Below, in pieces: positions 27,360 to 35,539 of a stretch of 64,000 bases of DNA. Position 1 is the stretch's first letter; the number at the start of each line of letters is the position of its first letter. The stretch comes from Bacillota bacterium (lineage in GTDB: Bacteria > Bacillota > Clostridia > Christensenellales > SZUA-584). The stretch spans positions 16,446 to 80,445 of the forward strand of contig JAEZJG010000010.1 in NCBI GenBank assembly GCA_023415795.1, in the 5' to 3' direction. The notes beneath the pieces were generated by a model that made no database searches, was not told where the DNA came from, and was given only the letters and a program-made list of their open reading frames with translations. The position numbers were made by a program, and so were the translations under genes.

Positions 27360-27388
27360 AAAATTATATATAGGTCTTTTTTACATCA

Positions 27389-27414
27389 AAACGCCTTCCA
27401 AACGGAGGGCGTTT
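27389..27414. terminator. terminator hairpin (copy 2), shared with the acyltransferase
   Basis: Identical in stem and loop to the hairpin at 27213-27238 and followed by TTTTT on the plus strand. Lying 40 bases beyond the stop of the minus-strand acyltransferase, it can end that transcript as well. Confidence 0.7.
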
Positions 27415-27454
27415 TTGGTGGCATATATCAGACAACCACCAAACTATATACCCT

Positions 27455-28333
27455 TCAAAAGCCACTGTTCCACAGCGCTCTGCCCGTCGTCACCCTCGCG
27501 GCGGGAACACAGCCCGGACGTTTAACAGGCTTATCGGGTATCAGGCTCGCGTCGCGCTTGATGTATTCCACATACTCAAAGTTATCCGGCAATCCCGCAC
27601 ATTCATACATAAACTCAGCGACACGCCGGTGCAGATCCAGCTGCGCCTGACGCACGGTCAGCCCCGCCTTAGGGTATATCGGATCACTCAGCATCACAGT
27701 GCGCGCCGGTCGCCGAAGCTTTCCGCCCATGCCTTTGCGCTCGCGGTAACGCGTCACCATTGCCACCACAGGGGCGCCCAGCTCTGCGGGATACAAAAAC
27801 GACGTAGGAGGAAAAGGACGTATGCCGGTGTAATACGGCCAAATATGCGCCTCCGGATAAATAGCCACACACGCCCCTTGGGCATGTCTTTTCTTTACCG
27901 CGGCTGTGAAGCCTTCCAGCGCTTTGGGCTGTGTGGGCACAGGTATCGCGCCCAGCATGGTTACGATATTGCTCAGACCGCGTATAGAGACAGCGTCCGG
28001 TCCCGCAATCACATATGTGCGGCGCGGCTGCGTCAACACATGCGGCAAAAACGCGTCACTCCAATGCGTGTGGTTGCCGTACAGGAAGTATCCGCCCTTA
28101 ATGTGCCGTAAGCTTTTGCGGTTCACAATCTTCGTTTCGTTTACCACCCGGATAACAAATGACACGATCGGCAGAGCGATGGCATAATAGAGCAGAAACG
28201 ACGCTGCTTTCCAGAACACACCGTTACGGACGAACGGGAATTTGGTATCCACCTTCCTCGTCCTGATATTCGTCCCCGCAAAATCGTCCGTCGTCTTCGA
28301 ATAGTAAATCACTCTTTTTTCGGGCTGCGTCAT
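27455..28333 (-). CDS. 1-acyl-glycerol-3-phosphate acyltransferase-like (PlsC) protein
   Basis: About 292 residues; lysophospholipid acyltransferase fold. The catalytic HX4D motif is HTHWSD in GNHTHWSDAF; later PlsC motifs include YPEAHIWPY and the GAPVVAMV stretch. One hydrophobic segment lies near residues 42-65. I start at the ATG preceded by GGAGGAG; the N-terminal segment RVIYYSKTTDDFAGTNI looks conserved in clostridial homologues as I recall them. The start lies 110 nt inside the upstream glycosyltransferase gene, in another frame. The pair probably makes or remodels a glycolipid. Confidence 0.85.
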   Translation of the reverse strand: MTQPEKRVIYYSKTTDDFAGTNIRTRKVDTKFPFVRNGVFWKAASFLLYYAIALPIVSFVIRVVNETKIVNRKSLRHIKGGYFLYGNHTHWSDAFLPHVLTQPRRTYVIAGPDAVSIRGLSNIVTMLGAIPVPTQPKALEGFTAAVKKRHAQGACVAIYPEAHIWPYYTGIRPFPPTSFLYPAELGAPVVAMVTRYRERKGMGGKLRRPARTVMLSDPIYPKAGLTVRQAQLDLHRRVAEFMYECAGLPDNFEYVEYIKRDASLIPDKPVKRPGCVPAARVTTGRALWNSGF

Positions 28334-29444
28334 AAAACATCTCCTCCATTTCGTCCATGCATGCTTCAAAATTAAAACGCCCGGCATACCGCGCATACGC
28401 GGATGCCCACTTATCCTTTTCTTCGGGGTGCTCCACCCAGTAGTCTATTGCCCGGGCAAGGCTTTCAGAGTCTTCTGTGCGATACCGGCTGCGGTCACAC
28501 AGCGCAAACCCGCTTGTAGCGCTCTTGCGTGAGTCAGACGATAATATCACCTTGCCGCTGGCCATCGCTTCCAGACAAGCAATACCCTCCGCCTCATATT
28601 GCGCCGGGTGCACGTATAAATCGGCGTAACCGATGATGTGCTGCAGCTCCCGCCGGGGGTAGAATCCAAACATGGGCGTCACGCTCAGCTGTTGGGCAGC
28701 GTAGGCACGCAGCTTATTCTCCAGCGGCCCCGCTCCGGCGAATATCAGCTGTATGCTGTCCCGATGCTTCGAGCGGCTGACACCGTCGATCAGCTCCTTA
28801 TGCGCCTTCTCCTTGCTGTACCGTCCGGTGAACAGTATCACAAAGCGATCACGAAAGGGCTCCGGCTTCTGCGTCGGCATGGGCTTAAACGTATCGCAAA
28901 CGCCGTTGGATATCACGCGGTGCGGCAGGAAACGCGTCGCCCCCTCAATCAGCTCGCACAGCATTTGGCTGGGGTAATGCACGCAATCACAGTGCCGGTA
29001 CAGCCGCCGGTAAAATACCTTGTATGTGATTAAGTTGGCAAGACCGCAGCGCATCATAAATAGATGGCTCGTCAGGTTTTCCGCCAGCGCATGGCAGCCA
29101 CCCGTCAACGGCACGCCAAGACGCTTGGCAACACGCGCCGCACCTGCGCCCAGCGAATACGGCAGCATCGCATGTACCACATCCGCACCGCGAATCGCCG
29201 TCTCCAGCACACGCCTGTCCGCCTTGGCGAGCGAAACGCCGTTCTTTTTCACATAGCTGTCGATAGGACCAAAACTCATTGCCGGCACGATGTAATAACC
29301 CGGCAGTGCGCGTTTGTCCTCGTCTGCGCACACCACGCGCACGTCATGACCGCGGCTGCGCATGCTCCGAATTAAATTCATCGCCGCAATCGTCGTGCCG
29401 TTGTTTTCTTCGCCCAGCACATCGCTCACAATCGTTATAATCAT
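28224..29444 (-). CDS. glycosyltransferase family 4 protein
   Basis: A 406-residue GT-B enzyme. The N-terminal half has the GT4 start (SDVLGEENNGTTIAAMNLIRSM, positions 7-28) and a central HAMLPYSLG segment. The C-terminal donor-binding domain shows LFTGRYSKEKAHKELID, the PRRELQHIIGYADLYVHPAQYEAEG region and the E-x7-E motif EGIACLEAM. It resembles processive or mono-glycosyltransferases of glycolipid synthesis (1,2-diacylglycerol glucosyltransferase type). Its 3' end overlaps the acyltransferase gene by 110 nt. Confidence 0.9.
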   Translation of the reverse strand: MIITIVSDVLGEENNGTTIAAMNLIRSMRSRGHDVRVVCADEDKRALPGYYIVPAMSFGPIDSYVKKNGVSLAKADRRVLETAIRGADVVHAMLPYSLGAGAARVAKRLGVPLTGGCHALAENLTSHLFMMRCGLANLITYKVFYRRLYRHCDCVHYPSQMLCELIEGATRFLPHRVISNGVCDTFKPMPTQKPEPFRDRFVILFTGRYSKEKAHKELIDGVSRSKHRDSIQLIFAGAGPLENKLRAYAAQQLSVTPMFGFYPRRELQHIIGYADLYVHPAQYEAEGIACLEAMASGKVILSSDSRKSATSGFALCDRSRYRTEDSESLARAIDYWVEHPEEKDKWASAYARYAGRFNFEACMDEMEEMFYDAARKKSDLLFEDDGRFCGDEYQDEEGGYQIPVRP

Positions 29445-29544
29445 AACGTGTCTCCATATAATAGCGTTTTTATGATGTTTATATACTAAAACAGCCAGGC
29501 TTATATGTCACCCGACTCATTGGGTTACGCAAAATAGAGAAAAC

Positions 29545-29577
29545 AGACCCCCCTCTACTGCGGGTAGAGGGGGGTCT
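29545..29577. promoter_or_regulatory. strong hairpin in a divergent intergenic region
   Basis: A perfect 14-bp inverted repeat (arms 29545-29558 and 29564-29577; AGACCCCCCTCTAC and its complement, loop TGCGG). It lies between the divergent glycosyltransferase and XRE genes. On the minus strand a T-rich tract (TGTTTTCTC) follows, so it could act as an attenuator for the glycosyltransferase or as a large operator. Confidence 0.5.
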
Positions 29578-29662
29578 ACTGCCCGTTACCGCCATTGAAC
29601 TGGGCGGCTACTTTATGTATAATGGCATAAAACAGTCAATTATGAGGGGAGGCGGCAGAATC

Positions 29663-30238
29663 GTGGAGGATTTGAAGCAAATCATCGCAGGCAACATCAC
29701 CGAGCTGAGAAAGCAGCAGAACCTGACGCAGGCAGAGCTGGCAGACATGATGGGCTATACCGACAAAGCCATCTCTAAGTGGGAGCGCGCCGAATCAATT
29801 CCTGATGTGTTGACTCTCAAGTCACTGGCAGACACCTTTGGCGTAACTCTGAACTATTTGACCGAGGCCGAACACCCCATGGGCAAAGAAGAGCCTCCAC
29901 GGCGCACAAAAAACAACCGCCTCATCATATCGCTTCTCGCAGCGGCGGCTGTGTGGTTTATCGCAACGGTGTTGTTTGTATATCTGCAAATCTATGGCAT
30001 CAGCAATGTATGGCTGGTGTTTGTGGGCGCGGTGCCCGTATCCATGATTGCGCTGCTTGTGTTCAACTCCATATGGGGCAAAAAGGTGCTTAACTTTGTC
30101 ATCATATCCGTGCTGGTGTGGTCTTCACTGGCGTTTGCTTACCTCATGATGCTGCCCTACAATCTGTTTCTGATATTTGCAATCGGTATTCCGATTCAAG
30201 TGCTCATCATACTCTGGTCACAGATCAAGACGCACTGA
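29663..30238 (+). CDS. XRE-family regulator with C-terminal membrane domain
   Basis: About 191 residues. The N-terminal Cro/C1 helix-turn-helix spans about 5-60 (ELRKQQNLTQAELADMMGY, then KAISKWERAESIPD). The C-terminal ~100 residues contain four hydrophobic segments (LIISLLAAAAVWFIATVLF onward), so the DNA-binding domain is tethered to the membrane. I use GTG at 29663, with GGGAGG ten bases before it; an in-frame ATG 21 nt upstream is possible. Stops 4 nt before the convergent phosphatase gene. Target genes unknown. Confidence 0.8.
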   Translation: MEDLKQIIAGNITELRKQQNLTQAELADMMGYTDKAISKWERAESIPDVLTLKSLADTFGVTLNYLTEAEHPMGKEEPPRRTKNNRLIISLLAAAAVWFIATVLFVYLQIYGISNVWLVFVGAVPVSMIALLVFNSIWGKKVLNFVIISVLVWSSLAFAYLMMLPYNLFLIFAIGIPIQVLIILWSQIKTH

Positions 30239-30242
30239 ACGC

Positions 30243-31319
30243 TCAGCCGCGTTCACAAACCAGCATTGTCACATCGTCGGCGCGCGTCTGCGTAAACTTG
30301 CGCTTGATCTCGTCCAGCAGCTCTCGTCCGTGCAGATCGCTCATCAATATCGCACTTAAATCCTCGCTGGAGGCTTGCTCCGTGTGTATGCCATCCAAGC
30401 CGTCGGTATACAAGAACAGCTTTTCACCCTTTTCCAGCACGCCCTCAATCTGCTGGTGCATCGCGCTGTCCACCCAGCGGCATATTGGCGTCCCGGGCAG
30501 CAGCACCTCGCGAATGCCCTCCCGTCCGGCAATTAACGGCGGCACGCTGTGTCCTGCGTTGGTGCAAACAAATTTTCCCGTTGCCGGTGTCAGTGCCACC
30601 AGAAACACAGTGATGTAGATGCTCTCCTCGGTGTGCAGCTCCTCGAATGAGTCCTGCAGATTCTGCAACACGCGCACCGGCTCAACGCCCGGCACCTTGC
30701 ACTGGGCAAAAAGCTCTTGCCGTAAATAGACTGTCAGCATCGCCGGCATAACGCCGTGTCCCGAAACATCCGCAATGTACATAAAAAGCCGCCCGTCACG
30801 CGTCTGGAAACAATCATACATGTCTCCACCCAGCGCTTCGCACGGCAAAAACTCTGCGGCAAAGCTGTAGCCCTGCAAGTCGGGCAGCATATGCCGCAAT
30901 ATGGACAGCTGCAGACTGCGCGCAACCTCAAGGTCCTTTACCATGCGCGAGTTGCTGATCATCAGCTTGTCCTTCAAATTTTGTTCCTTGGTGATATCGG
31001 TGAACACCTCCAGCGCATATACGCCGCCCTCAAACTCCACCGGCCCTGCAGATACCGCATATACGCGGCTGCGCCCCCGCATCATCGTGCTATAACGGCG
31101 CTTATCCGCTATGCAGCGGCGCACAATGCAGTCAGCACACTTTTTGGTGCTGCCCGGCAGTCTGTCGCAGTTGTCCTCCTGTTCGCCAAATCTGGTTATA
31201 AGCGCTCTGTTGGCAAACAACACCCTGCCATCCGGGTCAATCACGCGCACCATATCCGGCATTTCGTCCAAAACGGCAACCGAAAAGGTGTTGGAACTGA
31301 ATACCCCCGTGTCATTCAT
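30243..31319 (-). CDS. PAS-domain PP2C-type (SpoIIE/RsbU) serine phosphatase
   Basis: A 358-residue cytoplasmic signalling phosphatase. The N-terminal PAS domain (about 12-125) contains a Cys cluster (NCDRLPGSTKKCADCIVRRC). A linker helix leads to the SpoIIE domain: the FLPCEALGGDMYDCF motif with the first metal-binding Asp, DVSGHGVMPAM with the second, LFLYTDGLDG, then the final RADDVTMLV. Such enzymes dephosphorylate anti-anti-sigma factors to release a sigma factor; no anti-sigma pair is encoded nearby. AGGGG precedes the ATG. Confidence 0.88.
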   Translation of the reverse strand: MNDTGVFSSNTFSVAVLDEMPDMVRVIDPDGRVLFANRALITRFGEQEDNCDRLPGSTKKCADCIVRRCIADKRRYSTMMRGRSRVYAVSAGPVEFEGGVYALEVFTDITKEQNLKDKLMISNSRMVKDLEVARSLQLSILRHMLPDLQGYSFAAEFLPCEALGGDMYDCFQTRDGRLFMYIADVSGHGVMPAMLTVYLRQELFAQCKVPGVEPVRVLQNLQDSFEELHTEESIYITVFLVALTPATGKFVCTNAGHSVPPLIAGREGIREVLLPGTPICRWVDSAMHQQIEGVLEKGEKLFLYTDGLDGIHTEQASSEDLSAILMSDLHGRELLDEIKRKFTQTRADDVTMLVCERG

Positions 31320-31362
31320 TTTTAATACCCCTACACCAATTAAGACTTAATCCCCTAAATAA

Positions 31363-31395
31363 AACAAAAAGCACGCCAAAAGCGTTTTAAGCTTT
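31363..31395 (-). terminator. probable terminator of the Spo0E-like/WYL unit
   Basis: On the minus strand, arms AAAGC/GCTTT (31391-31395, 31368-31372) enclose ACGC/GCGT, followed by TTTTTGTTTT. It lies 18 bases beyond the Spo0E-like stop. Confidence 0.5.
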
Positions 31396-31412
31396 CTGAC
31401 GTTTAAAACAAA

Positions 31413-31655
31413 TCAGTTTCTTTTATCTTTATTATCAATTGCCATGATCTCGAACAGCAACCTATCGAGAGCCTGGCTCTGCTTCAAAACTCCGATATCC
31501 ATCCCGAGGTTGGATGCACCCTTTTCATATTGTCTGATAATCAGATTCTCTAGCTTTTGGCGTTCAATCAGCATTTGTCTGTGCAGTCTTCTGCTTTTTT
31601 CAGACAAAGCTAGGTCGCACAATACAGGCGACTCCGGCCTTACGATATGATTCAT
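31413..31655 (-). CDS. Spo0E-like sporulation regulatory phosphatase
   Basis: An 80-residue protein matching the Spo0E family (aspartyl-phosphate phosphatases that act on Spo0A~P). Two helices are predicted: LHRQMLIERQKLENLIIRQY, then a short loop and KQSQALDRLLFEIM. The second carries the family's SxxLD motif as SQALD. I start at the ATG after GGGGGTAGTGGTG; longer readings lack a ribosome binding site. Encoded 58 nt downstream of the mini-WYL gene. If active it would delay sporulation. Confidence 0.75.
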   Translation of the reverse strand: MNHIVRPESPVLCDLALSEKSRRLHRQMLIERQKLENLIIRQYEKGASNLGMDIGVLKQSQALDRLLFEIMAIDNKDKRN

Positions 31656-31713
31656 CACCACTACCCCCAAATTCTTGAACCCTTTTACGACGCCTCACAC
31701 TTTATATATTATA

Positions 31714-31950
31714 TTACTTAGCAGCAACAACCTCAGCCGCCAAAATATTATCCGCCTTGAAGGTGCTTATCCGCCGCCGCAGCCTGCAATAAGCTACCAC
31801 TCCGTCTTCATGTATGCTCTTTATCACGATCACCCGCTGTGTCATACCCTCCTTACCCTCATAAATAATTCTCACGGGCAAGCTGTCACGATATGCAATC
31901 TGCAGTGTCTTCATAATCATATTTATCATAACCGTATCAACTTGCTTCAT
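31714..31950 (-). CDS. small WYL-like domain protein
   Basis: A 78-residue protein whose body (PVRIIYEGKEGMTQRVIVI, then GVVAYCRLRRRISTFKADNIL) follows the WYL-domain pattern: a small barrel ending in a Tyr-Cys strand and an Arg-Phe helix that binds ligand or nucleic acid in bacterial regulators. It lacks the usual helix-turn-helix, so it would be a stand-alone domain. The start is unsure because no site precedes the candidate ATGs; I use the first ATG. A good promoter lies just upstream. Confidence 0.6.
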   Translation of the reverse strand: MKQVDTVMINMIMKTLQIAYRDSLPVRIIYEGKEGMTQRVIVIKSIHEDGVVAYCRLRRRISTFKADNILAAEVVAAK

Positions 31951-31973
31951 AATATCACACAAAATATCTTTTT

Positions 31974-32002
31974 TGTATAGCGTTTCGACAAAATTAGTGC
32001 AA
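31974..32002 (-). promoter_or_regulatory. promoter of the WYL/Spo0E-like unit
   Basis: On the minus strand TTGCAC (31997-32002), a 17-base spacer and TATACA (31974-31979), 24 bases before the mini-WYL start. Confidence 0.6.
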
Positions 32003-32086
32003 ATAAATCATAACATTTACAGTATTTCTGTCGCAATTCATGCGCTATAATGATACGTATCAAAATTTGGTAAGGAGAGCTTGGCC

Positions 32087-32560
32087 TTGGACGTAATCCA
32101 CATATACAAAGCACAGCGCCTGCTTTGCCTGCTCCGTGACGGTAATGAGCTGTTTTGTTGTGGTATCGGGCTTGGGCAAAGCCCCACAGGGCACAAAGGC
32201 GCCGAGGGCGACGGCAGAACGCCGGAGGGAGAATACCGCATTTGCACACGCAATGATCGTTCCAAGTACACGCTGTTTTTGGGTCTTAATTACCCCCGTC
32301 CCGCCGATGCACAAGCCGCCTTTGCAGCGAGCCGCGTCACCGAATCACAGTTTTTCGCGATACTTAACGCGCACAAGCTCGGAAAGCGCCCCCCGTGGGA
32401 CACACCATTGGGCGGTCAGATTGGCATCCATGGCGGCGGCATATCGGAGGGCGCCGGCCTTGCGGACAGCACGGCGGGCTGCATTGCCCTGCTGGACAGT
32501 GATATTCGCATGCTGTGGGAGCTCGCTCCGATGGACATTACGGTAAATATATATCCATAG
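32087..32560 (+). CDS. L,D-transpeptidase (YkuD-fold) without signal peptide
   Basis: A 157-residue YkuD-domain protein. The catalytic signature is IHGGG followed by STAGCIAL, with the nucleophilic Cys near residue 133. Such enzymes form 3-3 cross-links in peptidoglycan or attach proteins to it. No signal peptide, anchor or LysM domain is visible, which is unusual for a wall enzyme. The start is TTG: two in-frame TTG codons (32081 and 32087) follow AAGGAG, and the second is better spaced. A TATAAT at 32046-32051 may be its -10. Confidence 0.8.
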   Translation: MDVIHIYKAQRLLCLLRDGNELFCCGIGLGQSPTGHKGAEGDGRTPEGEYRICTRNDRSKYTLFLGLNYPRPADAQAAFAASRVTESQFFAILNAHKLGKRPPWDTPLGGQIGIHGGGISEGAGLADSTAGCIALLDSDIRMLWELAPMDITVNIYP

Positions 32561-32616
32561 CCGTTTAAAACTAAAGGAGGATGTGCTCAGATGCCCATCC
32601 CCCCTTGCTTTTTCGT

Positions 32617-34011
32617 TTACTCCACCGGCTCCGTCGCAGTCTCCGCTATCTTTGCTTCCTTCTCCTTGCCCAGGTACTCCGGCAGCTGCATGCCCGCCAT
32701 ATTGAATAGGTCGTTCATCGGCGGTATGCTCTTCATCAGGCCGGACAGGAAGTTTGCGGTAGATGAATCCCCCTTGCCGTTGCCGCTGTCCCACACCGTT
32801 ACCTTGTCGATCTTCAGGTTCTTGATAGCCTCCACCTGCACCTTGACGATATCCTCCATCTTGTCGGCGATCATCATGCGCACCGCCGCGTTTGAATCCC
32901 CGTCCGTTGCGCCGATGATCTGCTTGAAGCCCTCGGCCTGCTTAACCAGTATCTCGTTGATACCGCGCGCCTGTGCCTCCATCTTCTGGAATATCGCGTC
33001 CGCCTCGCCCTTGGCGATCCGTCTGAAACGCTCCGCTTCCGCCTCCGCGTCGATTTCCATCTTGCGCTTGTCGATCTCCGCCTTCACGATGATATCGGCT
33101 TCCTTCGATGCCTGCTCGCGGCTGGCGCGTTGCTTTTCAGCGGCTTCTTCCGCGGCATACGCTTCTTCCAAGGCCTTGGCAGTCTGCACCTTCTCCGCCG
33201 CGGTCGCACGACGCAGCGCTTCCGCTTCGCGTTCACGGCGCAGTGCGTCGGAATTTGCGATGGTGATTTTGGCGGTGTTTTCGCCCTCAATAGCCTGCGA
33301 GTTAGACTCGGCCACGCTGATGCGCTGATCCTTTTGTGCCAGCGCCTCGCCGATTGCGCCGTCTCTGTCCTTCTCCGCCACACTCTTCTTGGCATCGTTG
33401 ATGGCCTTGGCAGCCGCTTCCTTACCCAGCGCTTCAATATATCCCGACTCGTCGTTGATGTCCGTCACGTTCACGTTGATGAGCCGGAGGCCAATCTTTT
33501 TCAGCTCAGACTCCACATTGCTGGACACCGCTTCAAGGAACAGATCGCGGTCGGTGTTGATCTCCTCAATGTCCATCGTAGCTACCACCAAACGCAGCTG
33601 TCCGAAAATGATGTCCTTCGCCAGCTCCTCAATCTCCTTGAGGCCCAGCCCCAACAGACGCTCTGCCGCGTTCTGCATAATGCCCGCCTCGGTAGAGATA
33701 CCCACCGTAAAGCGCGACGGCACATCAATACGGATGTTCTGCTTGGACAGCGCGTTCGTCAGATCCACAGTAATGGACATTGGTGTCAAGCTGAGGAACG
33801 AGTAGTCCTGTATCAACGGCCAGATGAACGCCGCGCCGCCGTGTACGCATTTCGCGCTGCGCTGTCCGCCGTCCGAGCTGCGCCCCACACGACCGTAAAT
33901 CACAAGTATTCTGTCGGAAGGGCATTTTTTATATCGAGCTAATATCGATATAAATGTCGTGAATAAAAGAATTACCGCAACGATGATAAAAATAATCCAA
34001 CCAATCTCCAT
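32617..34011 (-). CDS. floT: flotillin-family SPFH/band 7 membrane scaffold protein
   Basis: A 464-residue flotillin. An N-terminal membrane hairpin/anchor (about residues 3-25) is followed by the SPFH domain (ILVIYGRVG to about 230). A long Ala/Glu/Lys-rich coiled coil follows (about 230-360, with many EAEA/AEAERFRR segments), and then an oligomerisation tail ending near MAGMQLPEYLGKE. Flotillins organise functional membrane microdomains. Encoded directly after the NfeD-like gene (9-nt gap), as in B. subtilis yuaF-yuaG. Confidence 0.92.
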   Translation of the reverse strand: MEIGWIIFIIVAVILLFTTFISILARYKKCPSDRILVIYGRVGRSSDGGQRSAKCVHGGAAFIWPLIQDYSFLSLTPMSITVDLTNALSKQNIRIDVPSRFTVGISTEAGIMQNAAERLLGLGLKEIEELAKDIIFGQLRLVVATMDIEEINTDRDLFLEAVSSNVESELKKIGLRLINVNVTDINDESGYIEALGKEAAAKAINDAKKSVAEKDRDGAIGEALAQKDQRISVAESNSQAIEGENTAKITIANSDALRREREAEALRRATAAEKVQTAKALEEAYAAEEAAEKQRASREQASKEADIIVKAEIDKRKMEIDAEAEAERFRRIAKGEADAIFQKMEAQARGINEILVKQAEGFKQIIGATDGDSNAAVRMMIADKMEDIVKVQVEAIKNLKIDKVTVWDSGNGKGDSSTANFLSGLMKSIPPMNDLFNMAGMQLPEYLGKEKEAKIAETATEPVE

Positions 34012-34020
34012 ATGTACCCC

Positions 34021-34638
34021 CTATTTTTTTACTATCAGCGTGTTGCCGATATTGCCGGTAACCTGAACGGTCTCTCCTGTCTTGAGCCGCACATCCTCAT
34101 CAGTGATTGCCTCAGCCTCCACCAGCCGTTCCTGTATGAGCACCATCACCTTACCGCGCCCCTCGCGGCTGGCCGGAACGGGGATGTATACCTGCGCCGC
34201 CAAACCTACCGCATTGGAGTAGCGAATGTTGCCGCTGTCCTGCAAGCGCCGCGCCGCGTTAAACATCAGCCCAATGGCCAGCATTGCCAGCAGTCCCGCC
34301 GCAACGGAGATCAGCACGATCAGCGCCAGCGGCATCTCAGAACCGGCCAGCAGATAGCCCGACCAGCCGAATATGCAGAAGAACGCCACGATTCCGCGCA
34401 CCGTGAAGAAACGGAAGCCCGCAACCGCCGCCACATCCTCTGTGTGTCCATCGGCATGACCATCCAAATGCCCCGATAGGTCTGTGTCGGCGTCAGCGTC
34501 AGCGCCGTCGGTGTCGCCGTGTCCACCCAGCCCAACAAACGTCAGTATCGTCTGTATGATGAGTACAATGGTAAACGGAACCGCCGCACACAGGTATATC
34601 TGTTGCAACAGGTTCAGCGCGTTCCACCATTCAGCCAT
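34021..34638 (-). CDS. NfeD-like membrane protein, flotillin partner (YuaF type)
   Basis: A 205-residue protein. One TM lies at about 13-36, then an Asp/His-rich loop (about 40-68, many D, H and G). Two further TM segments sit at about 77-95 and 103-125, and the C-terminal OB-fold domain is about 145-205 (GLAAQVYIPVPASREGRGKV, residues ending in GNTLIVKK). NfeD proteins pair with flotillin or stomatin; the downstream flotillin gene fits. The D/H-rich external loop looks capable of metal binding, but that is inference. Confidence 0.85.
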   Translation of the reverse strand: MAEWWNALNLLQQIYLCAAVPFTIVLIIQTILTFVGLGGHGDTDGADADADTDLSGHLDGHADGHTEDVAAVAGFRFFTVRGIVAFFCIFGWSGYLLAGSEMPLALIVLISVAAGLLAMLAIGLMFNAARRLQDSGNIRYSNAVGLAAQVYIPVPASREGRGKVMVLIQERLVEAEAITDEDVRLKTGETVQVTGNIGNTLIVKK

Positions 34639-34771
34639 ACCGTCACCCCTTTACATATATATTGCCACTTAAGTATTCGATATCAGACAGGTAATTCCTT
34701 GTAATGCCTTAATAAATATGTTGACATTTGGTATTTTTACCACACGCCATATCTCACTAATTTCTTGATGC

Positions 34772-35539
34772 TTAATCCAAATCCCGCAGCTTGCTGAAAT
34801 CCTCCTTGATCGGGTCATCTTCAAAGCCCATGATGGGGTTCTTGTAGCGGATGACCAGTACCAGACCAATAAGCAGCAGCACCGTCATACCGCCCAGCAC
34901 ATAGATGAGCACCGGGTCTGTGCCATCGGACTGATAAATCCTGTAGGGAACCAGCTTAGACTCAATAGCAGCAGGATCGTCAGTGCCGAACACATCGTAT
35001 TCCGCGCACCAATCAACGAAGGAGCCGTTTTCATAGAAGGAGGGGTCTCGCGCCCACTCCAGATAATATCCTTTCAGCTCATCCGACAGCTCGGCAATGC
35101 CGGCGCTCTCTACCGTCAGATAGTTATCGTAGCCTGTACCCATCCACGTCTGCTCAACCACCTTGTCCAGCGTTTCATATTCCAATGGCGTCGCTTTGTA
35201 GGTGATCAAGTAGCTGGGCATCATCGTGCTTTCATCGTATACGGGAATAACGTAATAAAGCTCTGTACTTTTGTCGGAGGTACGCAGGCCCAGGTTCGAT
35301 TCATACCCTTCGGCATATACGCCCAGCGCAACATCGATAACCCCTTGCGTCATCAGGTTCGTATCCAGCTTTTCAGCAGGCAGCGTGTTGAAGCTGGGGC
35401 GTCCGTTTTCACGAAGCGACTGCTGTTCACCGCTCCACAGAACATAGCACAGTATCGTCAGCCCAAGGCTTATGGCGGCCAATACGGCCAGCGTTATTTT
35501 GAGACCCTTCTTTGTTCGCGGCAGGGGGATGGGAATCAT
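34772..35539 (-). CDS. bitopic/two-TM membrane protein of unknown function
   Basis: A 255-residue protein with a TM at about 13-36, a ~170-residue external region rich in Tyr, Asp and Glu, and a second TM at about 211-231 followed by a short acidic cytoplasmic tail (EDDPIKEDFSKLRDLD). I do not recognise the family. It lies 133 nt upstream of the NfeD-flotillin pair on the same strand and could be a microdomain client. A good start is not obvious beyond GGAGGAGG about ten bases before the ATG. Confidence 0.65.
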   Translation of the reverse strand: MIPIPLPRTKKGLKITLAVLAAISLGLTILCYVLWSGEQQSLRENGRPSFNTLPAEKLDTNLMTQGVIDVALGVYAEGYESNLGLRTSDKSTELYYVIPVYDESTMMPSYLITYKATPLEYETLDKVVEQTWMGTGYDNYLTVESAGIAELSDELKGYYLEWARDPSFYENGSFVDWCAEYDVFGTDDPAAIESKLVPYRIYQSDGTDPVLIYVLGGMTVLLLIGLVLVIRYKNPIMGFEDDPIKEDFSKLRDLD

